Part shown: positions 1-8,003 of the stretch, one piece after another | Layout of the letters: each line of letters begins with the position of its first letter | How positions within the stretch are numbered: the first letter of the stretch is position 1 | From: Lachnospiraceae bacterium | GTDB taxonomy: Bacteria > Bacillota > Clostridia > Lachnospirales > Lachnospiraceae | DNA: 42,942 bases | Assembly (NCBI GenBank): GCA_030527645.1 | Contig: JAUNAJ010000010.1 | Location: 1-42,942 of the forward strand | Direction: 5' to 3' | Made by a program: the position numbers and the translations under genes | The notes under the pieces: model-generated | What the model was told of the DNA's origin: nothing | The model's input: only the letters and a program-made list of their open reading frames with translations | Databases searched by the model: none

Positions 1-51
1 AAATCTCTGAAAGAGGGACGTCCTGTAAAACTGTCTGAGATCGAGGGTTGA
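1..51 (+). CDS. C-terminal end of an upstream gene (partial)
   Basis: An open frame enters from the left edge and stops at TGA 49-51. Only 16 residues are visible (KSLKEGRPVKLSEIEG). A terminator follows about 40 bases later, which supports a real gene end. The tail resembles the last residues of Gfo/Idh/MocA-type oxidoreductases, which often finish with a KEGRPV-like stretch, but 16 residues cannot establish a family. Confidence 0.5.
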   Translation, partial: KSLKEGRPVKLSEIEG

Positions 52-92
52 TTAAAACTTTGGTTTCATGTTAGTTTACTAATATCAATGTG

Positions 93-124
93 AACCGCCG
101 GTCCATTGGACCGGCGGTTTTTTT
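93..124 (+). terminator. Intrinsic terminator after the partial gene
   Basis: A 12-bp perfect GC-rich stem (93-104 with 108-119) has a 3-base ATT loop and is followed directly by a run of T. This is a textbook rho-independent terminator separating the upstream gene from the aldehyde dehydrogenase. Confidence 0.93.
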
Positions 125-144
125 GTTAAGAGGAAGTGAATCGT

Positions 145-1527
145 ATGAACGTACAGCAAGAGATAGAAAAAACAGTGCAGAAGCAGCGTAACTTTTTCCA
201 TACTGGAAAAACTTTGACCTTAGAATTTCGTTTAAAGGCGCTGCACCGTCTGGAGAAGTGCATCATCAGTCATGAAGATGAGATTGTGCAGGCTCTTCAT
301 GCAGATCTTCATAAAGCAGAGATGGAGTCCTACATGACAGAGATCGGTATGGCAATAGCTGAAATCAGAGATGTGAAGAAACATCTGGCAGACTGGATGA
401 AAGAGCAAAAGGTTCCTACACCAATCGCTCAGTTTCCTGCAAGGAGCTTTACGATAGCAGAACCTTATGGAGTGACCTTGATTCTGGCACCGTGGAATTA
501 TCCCTTTCTTTTGAGTTTTCAGCCTTTGGCAGGAGCGATTGCTGCGGGCAACTGTGCCATTGTAAAGCCGTCGGAATACTCGCCTGCAACAGGGGAAGTC
601 ATCGAACGGATCATCAAGGATGCATTTCCCGAACAGTATATTGCAGTCATACAGGGGGATCAGCGTGCAAGCGCAGCCCTGCTGGAGGAGCGGTTCGACT
701 ATATCTTCTTTACAGGAAGTGCTTCTGTTGGAAAACTGGTAATGGAAAAGGCTGCAAGGAATCTCACTCCTGTTACACTGGAGCTGGGCGGAAAAAGTCC
801 CTGCATTGTGGATGAAACAGCGGATCTTGATCTTTCTGCAAAACGGATCCTGTTCGGCAAGATCCTGAACAGCGGACAGACCTGCGTAGCACCGGATTAT
901 GTGCTGGTTCATGAGTCTGTGGAGGAGGAGCTGATACGGAAGCTGGAAAAGTGGACAAGGAAATTCCTCGGAAAGACATCCTTGGAAAATCCTAATTATC
1001 CAAAAATGATCAATGAGAAGCATTTTGCACGGGTAAAAAAATTGATGGAAGCAGGCGAGATCGTTGTTGGCGGAGATGTCCGTGCTGAAACACTGCAGAT
1101 CGAGCCGACCGTACTGAAGCATGTTACACAGGAAGATCCCATCATGCAGGAGGAAATCTTCGGACCGGTCCTTCCGATTCTTATCTACCGATCAAAGGAA
1201 GACCTGGTATCTGTGATCCGCTCTTATGAAAAGCCTCTGGCACTGTACCTGTTTACCCGGAATGAGGAGATGGAGCAGTGGGTGCTTAAGAATCTTTCCT
1301 TCGGCGGCGGATGTATCAACGATACCATCATACATCTTGCTACATCAGAGATGGGCTTCGGAGGAGTCGGGATGAGCGGTATGGGCTCCTATCACGGAAA
1401 ATTCAGCTTTGAGACCTTCAGTCACAGAAAGAGTATTGTGAAGAAGGCACTGTGGCTGGATCTTCCCATGAGGTATCATCCCTACACGAACCTGAAGGAG
1501 AAGGTTGTGCGGATGGCGATGAAATAA
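145..1527 (+). CDS. Aldehyde dehydrogenase, class-3-like (NAD(P)+-dependent)
   Basis: Oxidises aldehydes to carboxylic acids with NAD(P)+ in the cytoplasm. The protein (460 aa from ATG 145) has the hallmark LAPWNYPF segment, the cofactor-loop FTGSASVGK, the general-base region LELGGKSP and the nucleophile region NSGQTCVAPDY with the catalytic Cys. PIMQEEIFGPVLP follows near the C-terminus. The length fits the short class-3/coniferyl-type ALDHs rather than the ~500-aa classes. The frame also opens at GTG 136, but AGGA at 131-134 lies 10 bases before ATG 145 and would abut the GTG, so 145 is preferred. It stands alone between two terminators. The exact substrate cannot be read from sequence; long-chain or aromatic aldehydes are typical for this class. 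Confidence 0.93.
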   Translation: MNVQQEIEKTVQKQRNFFHTGKTLTLEFRLKALHRLEKCIISHEDEIVQALHADLHKAEMESYMTEIGMAIAEIRDVKKHLADWMKEQKVPTPIAQFPARSFTIAEPYGVTLILAPWNYPFLLSFQPLAGAIAAGNCAIVKPSEYSPATGEVIERIIKDAFPEQYIAVIQGDQRASAALLEERFDYIFFTGSASVGKLVMEKAARNLTPVTLELGGKSPCIVDETADLDLSAKRILFGKILNSGQTCVAPDYVLVHESVEEELIRKLEKWTRKFLGKTSLENPNYPKMINEKHFARVKKLMEAGEIVVGGDVRAETLQIEPTVLKHVTQEDPIMQEEIFGPVLPILIYRSKEDLVSVIRSYEKPLALYLFTRNEEMEQWVLKNLSFGGGCINDTIIHLATSEMGFGGVGMSGMGSYHGKFSFETFSHRKSIVKKALWLDLPMRYHPYTNLKEKVVRMAMK

Positions 1528-1553
1528 TTCTTGAATTACTAATAGTAGTGAGA

Positions 1554-1604
1554 AGGGGCTGTTGCACCTGCGTTTAATTAACGCGATTGTGCAACAGCCC
1601 TTTA
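1554..1604 (+). terminator. Long hairpin terminator with GGGGCTGTTGCAC arms
   Basis: A 12-bp perfect stem (1556-1567 with 1589-1600) contains a further 5-bp inner stem (1570-1574 with 1580-1584), and TTTAG follows. It can terminate the ALDH transcript and, read in reverse, the convergent UroD-like gene. The left arm, AGGGGCTGTTGCAC, recurs at 7964-7977 without its right arm, so this may be a dispersed palindromic element used as a terminator. Confidence 0.75.
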
Positions 1605-1647
1605 GTATTTAGAAATATTAACCAGATTCAGATTGACAGGAATTTTG

Positions 1648-2622
1648 TTATGCGTTCTTTTTCCCGTAGCTGTAAAATTCATCTCTGAACAACCTCTGTC
1701 GATGGGAAGGTTCATACATTGCCCAGTTTATCTTTGTATCCATAATCATCGGCATACAGATGAAGCTGCCATTATCTGCATAAGAATCAATAATTCGATG
1801 AGCTTCATTGATGATACTTTCATCCGAACAATCCGGTCTGCCGGGATCCCCCTGTGAGTCATAGCCGCCAATAACGGTAAGCTTATCACCATAGTCTTTC
1901 TGGATTTTCACAATATCGTTCACTGCCTGAGCAGGGAAAAATGCTTCCACACCAATCTCTACAAAATCACCCATGATAGTATCGCATTTTCCGCAGCAAT
2001 GCTGTTCTGCGATCATTCCGTTTTCACGGATTGCACGAATGATTCGCTCCTGATGTGGTTTGATCAGTGAACGATAGGTATCCGGTGAAATAAAAAGACT
2101 GTTCTTGGTTGCCAGATCATCTGTATACATGAACATGTCCGGTTTAATATATTTCGCTACGCATTCCACAAGCTCCACTTTGAAATCTGCCATTCGGCTG
2201 AAGAATTCATAACATTCTTCAGGATCTGTCAGAAGCCAGCAAAGAGCATTCGTGGTACCGCCCAGAGTCTGGATGCGGTCAAACAGTCCTTGTTCAGAAA
2301 ACCATACAAGGACTTTTTCTCCATCGTAGCCTTCTAATTCTGCTTCTCTGATTTTCTCCCAGTCCCAGGTCTTTGGTTCGGGAAATTTAACAACATCCCT
2401 CCAATCTTCAATTTCCTCCAGCATAAAAGGCTCGTTTGGATCCGGAGTAGGATCTTTTTCAATTGCCCATTTTACACCGAAGATATCACGATGATCTTCG
2501 GTGACGAGACCGCATTCATTGCCTCCGGCAAATCCAATATGGTGCAGACAATCAAAAGAAAGTGGTGTCCACTCCGGTTTTTTGTGCTGTAATACTAATA
2601 AGGCATTCTCTCTTTCGGTCAT
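1648..2622 (-). CDS. Uroporphyrinogen decarboxylase family protein (MtaA/CmuA-like methyltransferase)
   Basis: A 324-aa protein of the UroD/MtaA fold. In this family, members either decarboxylate uroporphyrinogen III or move methyl groups between corrinoid proteins and coenzyme M or tetrahydrofolate in O- and N-demethylation systems. The EQHCCGKCD segment supplies His and Cys residues placed like the zinc-binding site of the methyltransferase branch, and the N-terminal arginine-rich UroD active-site motif is not apparent. A demethylase-type methyltransferase is therefore more likely than heme synthesis. The frame runs upstream to 2757, but a GGAGGAAT ribosome binding site lies just before ATG 2622. 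It is divergent from the PucR/CdaR-type regulator and probably its target. No corrinoid-binding protein or substrate methyltransferase is adjacent, so the substrate is unknown. Confidence 0.8.
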   Translation of the reverse strand: MTERENALLVLQHKKPEWTPLSFDCLHHIGFAGGNECGLVTEDHRDIFGVKWAIEKDPTPDPNEPFMLEEIEDWRDVVKFPEPKTWDWEKIREAELEGYDGEKVLVWFSEQGLFDRIQTLGGTTNALCWLLTDPEECYEFFSRMADFKVELVECVAKYIKPDMFMYTDDLATKNSLFISPDTYRSLIKPHQERIIRAIRENGMIAEQHCCGKCDTIMGDFVEIGVEAFFPAQAVNDIVKIQKDYGDKLTVIGGYDSQGDPGRPDCSDESIINEAHRIIDSYADNGSFICMPMIMDTKINWAMYEPSHRQRLFRDEFYSYGKKNA

Positions 2623-2828
2623 ATTGATTCCTCCGTCACTATTAGAAAAGCTTGTGAATAAGGACTCCGGATTCCTTTTGTTATCTACAGTATAATGAAA
2701 AATAACTGAATAATAAATACGGCAGACATTCATAAAAAACATGAATGATTTGGACACTTTGTAGTATAATCATAGTATCCAATTCTGTTTATCATAAATA
2801 GTTCTTCGTTTTCAAGAAAGGAGATTTC
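2623..2828. promoter_or_regulatory. Divergent control region with a candidate operator
   Basis: This 206-base region separates two divergent genes. Reading right, TATAAT at 2765-2770 is a good -10 for the regulator, but no good -35 sits 16-18 bases before it, as expected of an activator-dependent promoter. A 7-bp inverted repeat, CATTCAT-N7-ATGAATG (2727-2747), lies where the -35 should be. Reading left, TATACT (complement around 2690) could be the -10 for the methyltransferase. Binding by the neighbouring regulator is inference. Confidence 0.4.
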
Positions 2829-4394
2829 ATGAAACTGCCGGCCGTGTGTATACTCTATTATTTGCAGAAGAAATATGATGTATCTATTGTAAACAGAGGA
2901 AAGGAAGCCGGGTATGCAGGATTTCAGATATGGTTCCCCGGTATCAGTACGGAAGATACAGTTGTGATCGGAAATGCTGACAGGCTGGAGGCTGCATACT
3001 TCGAGTCCGGTCTGAATCATTCCTGTCTGGTACTGTCGGTGGGAAAAGGTAATTTTGAGAAAATGAAGAGTGCAAATACAATTCTTCAGATCTCCGCTGA
3101 AAAAGTTACGGAAGCAGAGGTATACAATACAGTGAAGAATATATTTAAGCTCTTCGATCAATGGGAACAGCAGCTGCTGTCAATTCTTCATGACAGCCAT
3201 TCAATAAAAAACAGATATCGGGATATGCTCTGCTGCAGCGAAAATATTATGGAAGTACCCTGTGCGATTATAGATGTTTCCAATCGTTACGCAGCATTTA
3301 CCGATGCTTATTACCAGGGGTATATTCTTCCTAACGATGGCAATGAAGGCTACGTGCCATGGAATTTTGTAAATGATACTTCCATGCGAAAAGAATGGAA
3401 GAATATTCTTGCAAATAAGGGGACTTTTTATTTTGAATTCGGTGATTCCGCCTGTCATATTATGGGGAAAAGCATTTTCTTTAATAAGGAAAATGTGGGG
3501 CATGTGGGAATCGTGGTAAAGGATGAGACACAGGTCGATTATCTGGAAGCGGTGCTGGTGATGCTTCATAAATATGTTAATGAGCTATATAGTCAGACCG
3601 GAACTTTTTACTATGGAAATTCCAATGATTCAAGGCAGATCGCATTGATAAAAAAAACACTGGAGGGGAAACAGTTTTCTCAGGACGTATGGAAAAGAAC
3701 CTTTCAGCGAATTGGATGGGAAAGTCAGTCTGAGTTCCAGATTGCGGCATTTTAGATAAACCCTACCTACGAACGGCCTGAAACAGATAATGAATTGTAT
3801 GCACAGAGCTTGAGCTTTGCTCTTCGCAGTAAATGGGAAGGGATTATTCCCTTTCATTATGAGAACAGGATGTATCTGCTGACGGATCTGCAGCATTTTA
3901 AAGGAGAGGAGACCGATGATTTTCAGGAATCCCTGTCATATTTTGCCAGGGATAATCTGATTTGCACAGCAACAAGCAGAGTATTCATGTCACTCTGGAG
4001 CTTTAGGGAATATATGCAGCAGGCAGATGTTGCCCTCGAATATGGTATGCTGTATAGTCCGGAACGTTGGAGCTTTCGCTTCGATACGTATGTGTTTTCC
4101 TATGTGAAAAATCATGCTGCAGGAAGACTGGAAAAAAAATCCGTCTGCAGCAATAAAATACTTACTCTGATCAACCACGATAAGGAGAAGGGAACAGAGT
4201 ATTATCGGACTCTGCACATGTACTTTCAATGTCGTTTCAATTCTTCGGAAACTGCAAAAAAATTATTTATCCAGAGGAGTACCTTCCAGTACAGGATGGA
4301 TCGGATTATTCGGTTGACAGGTTTGAATCTGACCTCCTTTGAGGAACTGAGCCACTGCTATATCAGCTTTGGGATTTTGGAGGATGACAGATAA
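2829..4394 (+). pseudogene. PucR/CdaR-family transcriptional regulator interrupted by an in-frame TAG
   Basis: The frame starts at ATG 2829 after AAAGGAG and runs 308 codons to TAG 3753-3755, then continues in the same frame without another stop to 4394. The total of about 521 codons is a normal length for this family. The first part has the N-terminal PucR-like sensory region and a middle domain. The second part contains the C-terminal helix-turn-helix typical of CdaR/PucR (FNSSETAKKLFIQRSTFQYR, followed by a leucine-rich helix). No frameshift is needed, only the single amber codon. It may be a recent nonsense mutation, a sequencing error, a readthrough site or two translated halves (TTG 3795 could restart weakly). 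Pyrrolysine insertion is conceivable next to a UroD-type methyltransferase, but no pyl genes are visible. Divergent from its likely target. Confidence 0.75.
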
Positions 4395-4568
4395 TCTTTT
4401 GGAATTTCAAACTCTGCTTAATGGGTCGTGATATGCTTCTGATAGACGGAAAAAGAGCACTAATTTTCCAGAAGAAGAGAAAAAAGCCAGTAAATCCTCC
4501 GGTTCAATGGTTTTCAGTACATCTGAACTAAAGTATACTGTTGGCAACAAGCGAAGGAGGTGACAAAT

Positions 4569-4787
4569 ATGTTAGCAACACTGATGTCTCTGATGCTGTT
4601 AACAGTTCTGCTCTGGATCGGATTCAAATTAACGGGAGCATTATTATTGGCTTTTGTATGGTTGTTTATTAAGCTTCCGCTTTCCATACTCATCGGCGGA
4701 CTTGGTCTTTTGTGCTGCTGTACGATTCTTTTGATCCCCGTGGGATGGATGCTGATGAAATCCGGTATGCGGATATTGATCTCGTAA
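4569..4787 (+). CDS. Small membrane protein, unknown function
   Basis: A 72-aa, almost entirely hydrophobic protein with two predicted transmembrane segments (about residues 5-35 and 37-62). The second contains GGLGLLCCCTILLIPVGW, and the protein ends in a short basic tail. The frame opens at GTG 4560, but the GAAGGAGG site (4553-4560) is correctly spaced only for ATG 4569. Terminator 4840-4875 follows, and the gene appears to be monocistronic. I do not recognise a family with a known role. The strong ribosome binding site and paired terminator argue that it is real. Confidence 0.65.
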   Translation: MLATLMSLMLLTVLLWIGFKLTGALLLAFVWLFIKLPLSILIGGLGLLCCCTILLIPVGWMLMKSGMRILIS

Positions 4788-4839
4788 GAAGAGCAAGTAT
4801 CGCATCAGAAAAAACATGTATTACTAATAATATAGAGAA

Positions 4840-4875
4840 AAGAGCCCCAGCCATGTGACCGGGGCTCTTCTTCTG
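4840..4875 (+). terminator. Intrinsic terminator
   Basis: An AGAGCCCC / GGGGCTCT stem (4841-4848 with 4861-4868) has a 12-base loop and is followed by a pyrimidine-rich TCTTCTGTTTTC tract. It closes the small membrane protein transcript. Confidence 0.8.
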
Positions 4876-4890
4876 TTTTCGGAAGGGAAA

Positions 4891-4920
4891 TTAGGTTTTT
4901 GGGGATATCTATGCTACAAT
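4891..4920 (+). promoter_or_regulatory. Possible promoter of the aldo/keto reductase operon
   Basis: TTAGGT (4891-4896) and TACAAT (4915-4920) are 18 bases apart, downstream of a terminator and upstream of the reductase. The -35 is weak. A 37-base segment just downstream (4936-4972) is duplicated at 8318-8354, but this promoter itself is not. Confidence 0.4.
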
Positions 4921-4935
4921 GGTAACCAGACAATA

Positions 4936-4972
4936 TCCGCGTTACACATAAACAGAATAATTCATAGATATT
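4936..4972 (+). repeat. Repeat A, original copy (5' leader of the aldo/keto reductase)
   Basis: This 37-base leader segment beginning TCCGCGTTACACATAAACAG matches 8318-8354 at 36 of 37 positions. Together with the duplicated coding fragment at 9142-9271, it shows that a second copy of the reductase 5' region existed downstream. Confidence 0.9.
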
Positions 4973-5015
4973 CAATGGATTTGACATGATATTACAGGAA
5001 GGAAAGGATTTGTGT

Positions 5016-6056
5016 ATGAGAGAGATTACCTTAGGAACAACCGGTATTACAGTGAAGCAGAATGCCTTCGGTGCACTTCCGGTGCAGAGAGCGGACAAGG
5101 ATACGGCGGTTGCCATTCTGCGAAGAGCCTATGAGGGAGGCATGCGTTTCTTTGACACGGCAAGGGCCTACAGTGACAGTGAGGAAAAGCTGGGAGCTGC
5201 ATTTGCGGGAATGCGAGAGAAGGTATACATTGCCTCAAAGACTATGGCGAAGACACCGGAGGAGTTCTGGTCCCAGCTGGAGACGACTCTGAAGAACCTG
5301 CAGACAGATTACCTGGATCTCTACCAGTTTCACTGCGTGCCCCAGTGCTTCCGTCCGGGAGACGGTACCGGCCTGTATGAGTGCATGCTGGAGGCAAAAG
5401 CGCAGGGGAAGATCCGTCATATCGGTGTCAGTGCCCATAATATTATAGTCGCAATGGAGTGTGTGCAGTCGGGACTCTATGAGACCATGCAGTTTCCCTT
5501 CAGCTACCTGTCTTCTGATAAAGAGATCGCTCTGGTGAAGGCCTGCAAAGAAGCAAATATGGGCTACATTGCCATGAAGGGACTGGCAGGAGGACTGATC
5601 AATAATTCCACTGCAGCAATGGCCTATATCTCTCAGTTCGATAACGTGCTTCCAATCTGGGGGATCCAGAAGATGTCGGAACTGGAGGAGTGGCTGGCAT
5701 TCATGGATGAGACACCGGAGTACACCCCGGGGATCGCTGCATTTGTACAGAAGGAGAGAAGCGAGCTTGCCGGAGATTTCTGCAGAGGCTGCGGCTACTG
5801 CATGCCCTGTCCGGCAGAGATCAAGATCAATACCTGTGCCAGAATGTCTCTGATGGTGCGCCGTGCTCCCTCTGCGGGCTGGCTCTCTGAAGAGATGCAG
5901 AAGGAGATGATGAAGATTGAGGATTGCCTTCACTGCAATCAATGCAGCAGTAAATGTCCCTATGAGCTGAATACACCGGAGCTGCTGCAGAAGAATCTGG
6001 AGGATTACAAGAAGATTCTTGCGGGGGAGATTACAGTGTCTTATACGAAGGATTAA
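5016..6056 (+). CDS. Aldo/keto reductase with C-terminal 4Fe-4S ferredoxin domain
   Basis: A 346-aa oxidoreductase. Residues ~1-250 form the aldo/keto reductase barrel, with FFDTARAYSDSE carrying the catalytic Asp and Tyr, LDLYQFHC, and GVSAHN. Residues ~258-325 form a cysteine-rich ferredoxin-like domain with CRGCGYCMPCP and CLHCNQCSSKCP, which can hold one or two 4Fe-4S clusters. Such fused reductases are common in anaerobes and probably couple carbonyl reduction to ferredoxin; the substrate is unknown. The frame also opens at ATG 4986, but GGAAAGG is spaced for ATG 5016. It precedes an MBL hydrolase and an FMN oxidase on the same strand. A 130-bp fragment of this gene, about 95% identical, lies at 9142-9271. 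Confidence 0.92.
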   Translation: MREITLGTTGITVKQNAFGALPVQRADKDTAVAILRRAYEGGMRFFDTARAYSDSEEKLGAAFAGMREKVYIASKTMAKTPEEFWSQLETTLKNLQTDYLDLYQFHCVPQCFRPGDGTGLYECMLEAKAQGKIRHIGVSAHNIIVAMECVQSGLYETMQFPFSYLSSDKEIALVKACKEANMGYIAMKGLAGGLINNSTAAMAYISQFDNVLPIWGIQKMSELEEWLAFMDETPEYTPGIAAFVQKERSELAGDFCRGCGYCMPCPAEIKINTCARMSLMVRRAPSAGWLSEEMQKEMMKIEDCLHCNQCSSKCPYELNTPELLQKNLEDYKKILAGEITVSYTKD

Positions 6057-6190
6057 AAGTACCGATGAACGCAGAGACTGTTTTGGGAAAATTGCAGTCT
6101 GGCTGGTGCTTGGGAATGATTGGAGCGGATGGTAATGACGCTGCCGAACCCGCTGCAGGTTAATCAGGAAAATGAAATGGAGGGAAAAAC

Positions 6191-6967
6191 GTGAAATTAT
6201 ATGTATTGGATCTTGGGAAAATTGTGATGATGAATGATAACCCGGTAACAAAAGGTTCGGAAGAGCATCCGGCGATTCCGATCCATGCATTTCTGCTGGA
6301 CACATCGACAGGAAAGATTCTCTTTGATACAGGCTGTGTTCCGGATTGCATGGACGGTGCATGGCCGGAGGCAATGTGTTCCAATCCCTATGTTCCGTCA
6401 CCCGGCGGGGATCTGATTGAACGCCTGGCACAGGTGGGAGCTGCTCCGGAGGACGTGGATTATGTGGTTCTGTCGCATCTTCATCTCGATCATGCAGGAG
6501 CCGTGCATTTGTTTCCGAATGCAAAAGCAATCGTTTCCAAGGATGAGTACACCCGGGTGATGGAGGACGCAAAAGAAGGGACTCTTGGAATATTCCACCT
6601 TCCCTGTGATCTGAAAAACTGGGAGGATGCAAAGGTCAACTGGGAACTGATCGATGCCAGGGAGACGAAACTGTCTGAGGAAGTGACCATTCTGAATTTC
6701 GGACCGGGACATTCCTATGGCATGCTGGGACTTCTCGTAAAACTGAGCAATAAGAACGTTCTTCTGGTGTCCGATGCTGTGTATTCGGCAATTCATTATG
6801 GTCCTCCGGCACAGCTGGCGGGAGTAGTACAGGACGAGGAAGGATACTTTGCCACCATTGAACAGATCCGAAGGTATGCAGAAGAATATCAGGCAGAGGT
6901 GCTCTACGGACACGATATGCCGCAGTTCCTGTCACTGATCAAAGGGCAGGATGGTTTTTATGAATGA
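6191..6967 (+). CDS. Metallo-beta-lactamase-fold hydrolase (N-acyl-homoserine-lactonase-like)
   Basis: A 258-aa protein of the MBL superfamily. The metal-binding motif HLHLDHAG (HxHxDH, residues ~97-104) is intact. Later ligands are seen in GPGHSYGMLG (His), LLVSDAVY (bridging Asp) and YGHD (His). Length and motif spacing fit the AiiA/AttM lactonase group, which opens lactone rings, but many members act on other esters or lactones. The start is GTG 6191, six bases after GGAGGG. It lies 34 bases before the FMN enzyme, so the two are probably co-transcribed. A lactonase next to an alpha-hydroxy-acid oxidase and an aldo/keto reductase suggests a small hydroxy-acid or lactone degradation pathway (inference). 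Confidence 0.85.
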   Translation: MKLYVLDLGKIVMMNDNPVTKGSEEHPAIPIHAFLLDTSTGKILFDTGCVPDCMDGAWPEAMCSNPYVPSPGGDLIERLAQVGAAPEDVDYVVLSHLHLDHAGAVHLFPNAKAIVSKDEYTRVMEDAKEGTLGIFHLPCDLKNWEDAKVNWELIDARETKLSEEVTILNFGPGHSYGMLGLLVKLSNKNVLLVSDAVYSAIHYGPPAQLAGVVQDEEGYFATIEQIRRYAEEYQAEVLYGHDMPQFLSLIKGQDGFYE

Positions 6968-7001
6968 TGCCGTAGTCTAATGGAGAAAAGGAAGATTTAC
7001 A

Positions 7002-7907
7002 ATGAATACAACACCAAAAGCATCCGATGCCAATGCCATCAACCGCCGCTATCTGGACCAGATCCTTGTTGAGATGCGTATTATTGACAGTGTCAAGGCT
7101 GACACAGCCTTTGAGCTGTTTGGTAAAAAATTTGCAAGTCCGATCATGACACCGGCTTTCTCCCATCTGCACAAAATCGGAGAAGACGGACTGACGCAGA
7201 TGGAGGAGTATGCTATTGCTGCAAATGAGCTTAATTTTGTAAACTTTGTGGGCATGGAGCCCAATGATCTTTTTGCAAAAATTATGAAGCTCTGTCCCAA
7301 TACGATTCGGATCATCAAGCCCTACGCGGATCCAAAGCTGGTGTATGCTGAGTTGAACCAGGCAGTGGAGCTTGGTGCTCTCGCTGTCGGAATGGATATC
7401 GACCATGTTTTCCACGGGGACGGAGAGTACGATGTGGTGGATGATATTCCAATGGGCCCGATCACAAAAGAACAGCTGAAGGAATATGTGGATGCTTCCA
7501 ATCTTCCTTTTGTCGCAAAGGGAGTATTAAGTGTGGCGGATGCGGAAAAATGCCGTGATGCCGGATGTGCAGCGATCATTGTCAGTCATCATCGAGGCCG
7601 TGTTCCCTTCGGTGTTCCGCCGCTCATGGTTCTGCCGAAGATCAAAGGTGCAGTCGGAAATGACATGAAGATATTTGTAGACTGCGGTATGAACGATGGT
7701 TACGATGCCTTCAAGGCATTGGCTCTCGGAGCGGATGCGGTCTGCACGGGAAGCGTTCTGCTCGAGCCGCTGAATATAAACGGAGCAGCAGGTGTGAAGG
7801 AAAAACTGGAGGAAGAGAACCGGCAGCTGATGGATCTGATGGAGTATACGGGTGCGCCGACATTAAAGGATATCACAGGGGATGTGCTGTATATTCCGAG
7901 TTTCTGA
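7002..7907 (+). CDS. FMN-dependent alpha-hydroxy-acid oxidase/dehydrogenase-like protein
   Basis: A 301-aa TIM-barrel flavoprotein related to lactate oxidase and L-lactate dehydrogenase. PFVAKGVLSVADAEKCRDAG matches the family strand with the FMN-contacting Lys. The usual SNHGGRQ active-site loop is here SHHRGRVPFG, keeping the catalytic His and a following Arg but changing neighbours. IFVDCGMNDGYDAFKALALG and the ADAVCTGSVLL phosphate-binding end are present. It is shorter than typical (~350-370 aa), lacking part of the N-terminal region, as in several clostridial paralogues. ATG 7002 follows GGAGAAAAGGAAG. Probably in an operon with the preceding MBL hydrolase. The substrate, and whether the acceptor is oxygen or an electron carrier, are unknown; an anaerobe would favour a dehydrogenase. 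Confidence 0.85.
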   Translation: MNTTPKASDANAINRRYLDQILVEMRIIDSVKADTAFELFGKKFASPIMTPAFSHLHKIGEDGLTQMEEYAIAANELNFVNFVGMEPNDLFAKIMKLCPNTIRIIKPYADPKLVYAELNQAVELGALAVGMDIDHVFHGDGEYDVVDDIPMGPITKEQLKEYVDASNLPFVAKGVLSVADAEKCRDAGCAAIIVSHHRGRVPFGVPPLMVLPKIKGAVGNDMKIFVDCGMNDGYDAFKALALGADAVCTGSVLLEPLNINGAAGVKEKLEEENRQLMDLMEYTGAPTLKDITGDVLYIPSF

Positions 7908-7963
7908 AAAAGGCCGACTATTTCCTGAGACTTCAGTTGACAGTCATATATCTGGATTCAAAC

Positions 7964-7992
7964 AGGGGCTGTTGCACTTTCTTGTGCGAAAG
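7964..7992 (+). repeat. Half copy of the GGGGCTGTTGCAC hairpin
   Basis: AGGGGCTGTTGCAC (7964-7977) is identical to the left arm at 1554-1567. The matching right arm is missing; only a short imperfect GCAC/GTGC pairing remains. It is probably a decayed copy of a dispersed palindrome, lying just upstream of the Ada-like gene. Confidence 0.5.
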
Positions 7993-8003
7993 GACATAAA
8001 GCT

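Noticed and set aside
2829-4394. Firm claim of pyrrolysine incorporation at TAG 3753
   Set aside because: The interrupted gene is a regulator, not a methylamine methyltransferase, and no pyl genes are in the window. Kept only as a possibility.
5235-6632. 465-codon minus-strand frame across the aldo/keto reductase and MBL genes
   Set aside because: Antisense to two genes with strong motifs; product is a low-complexity Leu/His/Pro/Arg-rich shadow.
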